34,448 nucleotides of DNA. It comes from a virus. Positions 32,806 through 34,448 of this stretch are shown here, one piece after another. The position numbers and the translations under genes were made by a program. The DNA lies in the IMG/VR virus record IMGVR_UViG_3300047172_000306, positions 1 to 34,448 of that record; one strand, 5' to 3'. Numbering within the stretch: the first letter of the stretch is position 1; each line of letters starts with the position of its first letter. Below the pieces are notes generated by a model. It was not told the DNA's origin. It saw only the letters and a program-made list of their open reading frames with translations, and did not search any database.

Positions 32806-32827
32806 GGGACTTATATACATGAGTCCC
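32806..32827. promoter_or_regulatory. Inverted repeat with TATATA in the loop
   Basis: Arms GGGACT (32806-32811) and AGTCCC (32822-32827) enclose a 10-nt AT-rich centre containing TATATA, between the deoxyribosyltransferase-like gene and the replication-like gene. It may be a promoter/operator or a short hairpin. Confidence 0.4.
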
Positions 32828-32829
32828 TT

Positions 32830-33285
32830 TCATAATTTCTCCGCATACCGGATTGGTTTTCCGTTCGCCACGGCGTAGTCAATCTCGCTGCGAGTGCTGC
32901 TGCCGATGTACCCGCCGATGTTTAGAACAAAAACTTCATCACAAAGGTCGATCTTGCACTTATGAAGCTCATCCAGCGCGATCTTTTCTGCGCTATCATG
33001 ACCGACACCTTCGCCGTGGCCAGCATCGGCCTTAGAGTGCGGATAGAAGCCAACGGACAGCACGATCCGTCCGGCCATCGTCTCGTCATAGTTGGCTTGC
33101 TGGAAGGCTTCATAGAATCGCGTTGAGCCACACAGGCAAACGATGAGTGGTCGAGCCTTTAGGGCTACCACTGGGTGCCAATTCACGCACGGAAACGGAG
33201 GCATATTTTGCCCGTGTTTGCCTATCTGTCGGTGCGGCCCATTGTGTTCGTATTGGCGTTTGTCGCACATGCCTAACTCGTTCAT
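32830..33285 (-). CDS. DUF4406 / nucleoside deoxyribosyltransferase-like protein
   Basis: A 151-aa protein. Residues about 45-151 show the Rossmann-type layout of nucleoside 2-deoxyribosyltransferase-related proteins: IVCLCGSTRFYEAFQQAN (first strand and loop), DLCDEVFVLNIGGYIGSSTR and SEIDYAVANGKPIRY, where the S-x-x-TRSEIDYA segment corresponds to the conserved Glu-containing motif. Such enzymes can act on nucleosides or nucleotides in phage DNA metabolism; many phage members are uncharacterised. The first 40 residues are a Cys/His-rich extension (CDKRQYEH, HRQIGKHGQ) that could bind metal. AAAGG precedes the ATG. Confidence 0.75.
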   Translation of the reverse strand: MNELGMCDKRQYEHNGPHRQIGKHGQNMPPFPCVNWHPVVALKARPLIVCLCGSTRFYEAFQQANYDETMAGRIVLSVGFYPHSKADAGHGEGVGHDSAEKIALDELHKCKIDLCDEVFVLNIGGYIGSSTRSEIDYAVANGKPIRYAEKL

Positions 33286-33288
33286 AGT

Positions 33289-33468
33289 TCAACCTTTCTC
33301 GATTCCAAGGGAGTCAAGTATGTAATTACCAAATAGACTCCCTTGGCCCACCGGCACCTGTCTCAGCCAGGGCGCATCCTTGCCGCACTTCGAGCACTTC
33401 GGCGTGCCGCCGCCAAACGTCTGCATCTTCTGCCCGCAGCCACACGTCCACCAAACCGGCTTAGCCAT
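33289..33468 (-). CDS. 59-aa zinc-ribbon protein
   Basis: A short gene encoding MAKPVWWTCGCGQKMQTFGG, then GTPKCSKCGKDAPW and a C-terminal tail ending SLGIEKG. The Cys9/Cys11 and Cys25/Cys28 pairs form a zinc-ribbon pattern. Its ATG lies eight bases before the end of the upstream 36-aa gene, indicating coupled translation. The next gene starts four bases after its stop codon. Small zinc-ribbon proteins of phages often bind DNA or act as replication or transcription accessories; the specific role is unknown. Confidence 0.65.
   Translation of the reverse strand: MAKPVWWTCGCGQKMQTFGGGTPKCSKCGKDAPWLRQVPVGQGSLFGNYILDSLGIEKG
33305..33346. repeat. 11-bp perfect inverted repeat overlapping the zinc-ribbon 3' end
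   Basis: Arms CCAAGGGAGTC (33305-33315) and GACTCCCTTGG (33336-33346) around a 20-nt AT-rich loop. On the minus strand the stem ends 19 nt before the ATG of the DUF4406-like gene, just upstream of its Shine-Dalgarno sequence. Confidence 0.75.
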
Positions 33469-33571
33469 GGCGCATGATCACTCGCTCACTCCACAGCAAC
33501 AGGTAGAGCAACGCCCACAACATCAGCACCAGCACCACCAGCCCACCGCCGCTGCGCAGAAACTCTCTCAT
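33461..33571 (-). CDS. 36-aa membrane peptide
   Basis: A short gene (MREFLRSGGGLVVLVLMLWA, then LLYLLLWSERVIMRHG) with one strongly hydrophobic helix of about 20 residues and charged ends. GAGGTG lies 5 nt before the ATG, which overlaps the upstream stop codon (ATGA). Its own stop overlaps the zinc-ribbon start. The tight coupling on both sides supports translation. Single-helix phage peptides may act on the host membrane or on host proteins; the role is unknown. Confidence 0.6.
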   Translation of the reverse strand: MREFLRSGGGLVVLVLMLWALLYLLLWSERVIMRHG

Positions 33572-33744
33572 CGCGTCACCTCATTGACCAGCCTGAAGCT
33601 GGATGCCACCGACACCGCCGGCAGACGGCCGCCGTCGCACTCCACCTGGTCGAGCACCGCAAGCTCCCGCCGCGCCGCCTCGCGCACGGCGGGAGCCAGC
33701 CCATCATCTGCTACAAACTCCTGCAGCACCTCACGCAAGGTCAT
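33568..33744 (-). CDS. Small protein of 58 aa, function unknown
   Basis: A helical protein (MTLREVLQEFVADDGLAPAV, then REAARRELAVLDQVECDGG) starting at ATG 33744, which overlaps the stop of the repeat protein (TGATG). A longer frame to 33807 lies inside that gene and is not needed. It ends overlapping the 36-aa gene. Tight coupling suggests it belongs to one operon with the repeat protein. No motif is recognised. Confidence 0.6.
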   Translation of the reverse strand: MTLREVLQEFVADDGLAPAVREAARRELAVLDQVECDGGRLPAVSVASSFRLVNEVTR

Positions 33745-34448
33745 CACGCTTCTCGCTGAGTCGGAGCGGAAGGCCGACCTGACTTCGCCAGCCAACCCAC
33801 AACCCACGCCTCCGCCTGCGCGGCGAGCGGGTTCGTCGCCGGGGTATCGCCCCTGCGGATTGCCATGAAGTATTGCTCAGCCGGCCGGCTGCTATCGTGA
33901 TGGATCGACACGCTGCCGGACTTTTCGAGCGTTCCCACCAGGCAGCGGCACTCGCCGTCGTAGGTCGAACCGTCCACCTTGCCATCACGCAGAGCTTTGA
34001 GCAACGCTGGAACCTCGGTTGGCGCGCTGTCGAGCACTGCATAGATATCGTCTCTGAAGCGCTGGTTCAAACCAGCGGGCAGCGGATGAGCGTACGACCC
34101 GAGATCGAGATCGCCCGTCGTCGTCAAATCAGCGGGCAGCGGATGAGCGTACGACCGGAGATCGAGATAGCCCGTCGTCGTCAAACCAGCGGGCAGCGGA
34201 TGAGCGTACGACCGGAGATCGAGATCGCCCGTCGTCGTCAAACCAGCGGGCAGCGGATGAGCGTACGACCCGAGATCGAGATCGCCCGTCGTCGTCAAAC
34301 CAGCGGGCAGCGGATGAGCGTACGACCGGAGATAGAGAGAGTCCGTCGTCGTCAAACCAGCGGGCAGCGGATGAGCGTACGACCCGAGATCGAGATCGCC
34401 CGTCGTCGTCAAACCAGCGGGCAGCGGATGAGCGTACGACCCGAGATC
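33744..34448 (-). CDS. Leucine-rich-repeat-like protein, 5' end beyond the window
   Basis: A partial gene whose frame is open to the window edge, so the true start is missing. The visible part has at least six 19-aa repeats of the form LPAGLTTTGDLDLRSYAHP, with Leu at spacing typical of short solenoid (LRR-like) repeats. Substitutions concentrate on the GDLDLG positions (GYLDLR, DSLYLR). A C-terminal domain of about 105 aa follows, with VPALLKALRDGKVDGSTYDG, ECRCLVGTLEKSG and SSRPAEQYFMAIRRGDTP, a conserved-looking block I have the impression is shared with other phage repeat proteins. The first gene visible in this operon. Function unknown; a binding role for the solenoid is inferred. Confidence 0.7.
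   Translation of the reverse strand, partial: DLGSYAHPLPAGLTTTGDLDLGSYAHPLPAGLTTTDSLYLRSYAHPLPAGLTTTGDLDLGSYAHPLPAGLTTTGDLDLRSYAHPLPAGLTTTGYLDLRSYAHPLPADLTTTGDLDLGSYAHPLPAGLNQRFRDDIYAVLDSAPTEVPALLKALRDGKVDGSTYDGECRCLVGTLEKSGSVSIHHDSSRPAEQYFMAIRRGDTPATNPLAAQAEAWVVGWLAKSGRPSAPTQREA
34081..34448. repeat. 57-bp tandem repeats, running off the window end
   Basis: Near-identical 57-bp units begin at 34081, 34138, 34195, 34252, 34309, 34366 and 34423 (the last cut by the edge), each starting AGCGGATGAGCGTACGAC. They encode the 19-aa protein repeats in frame. The total copy number cannot be known from this window. Confidence 0.95.

Noticed and set aside
32686-32820. N-terminal extension of the replication-like protein
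   Set aside because: Made of 9-bp repeats and low-complexity sequence; the start at 32685 has a ribosome-binding site and matches the usual N-terminus.
34081-34448. CRISPR array
   Set aside because: The repeats are contiguous 57-bp units without spacers and encode a 19-aa protein repeat in frame.

Overview
The window looks like most of a temperate tailed-phage genome (prophage or viral contig). It is GC-rich, and almost every gene lies on the minus strand, tightly packed with ATGA/TGATG overlaps. It carries a tyrosine integrase, small and large terminase, portal, scaffold, an N4-gp56-like major capsid protein, podovirus-style tail genes and a holin/endolysin lysis set. No long tape-measure gene was seen, and the tail genes (FCCH-repeat tail protein, DYAAL-motif virion protein) suggest a short-tailed phage. 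The style of several proteins (integrase, replication-like protein, signal-peptide fibre, T4-lysozyme-like endolysin) recalls phages of Acidobacteriota. That host is an inference from protein character; no host gene is visible.

Reading in the direction of transcription (34448 to 1): a repeat protein cut by the window edge, a 58-aa protein, a 36-aa membrane peptide, a 59-aa zinc ribbon and a DUF4406/deoxyribosyltransferase-like protein lead to a replication-like protein (33744-31690). A 350-bp non-coding stretch with a perfect 21-bp palindrome follows. Next come a 144-aa unknown, a terminator, the lysis genes (TM/coiled-coil protein, endolysin, LuxR-type HTH, holin), a tRNA-like gene and a small membrane protein. 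The packaging and head block is TerS, TerL, two small genes, portal, three small genes of which two are paralogues, scaffold and capsid (28407-19359). The connector, tail and virion block (19295-6576) ends in a very large DdrB/ParB-like protein that is broken by a frameshift. A plus-strand membrane protein (6281-6628) interrupts the operon like a moron. The last genes are a 1390-aa collagen- and repeat-containing fibre with a Sec signal peptide, a small secreted protein, a plus-strand ribbon-helix-helix protein and the integrase.

The most interesting signals are: a tRNA-like gene with an over-long anticodon stem; hairpins placed 14-29 nt upstream of at least six start codons, some of them terminator-like; a palindromic coding array sharing half-sites with the intergenic palindrome; secreted-type fibre genes; and a 57-bp tandem repeat running off the window edge. 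No CI-like repressor, att core or CRISPR array was seen.
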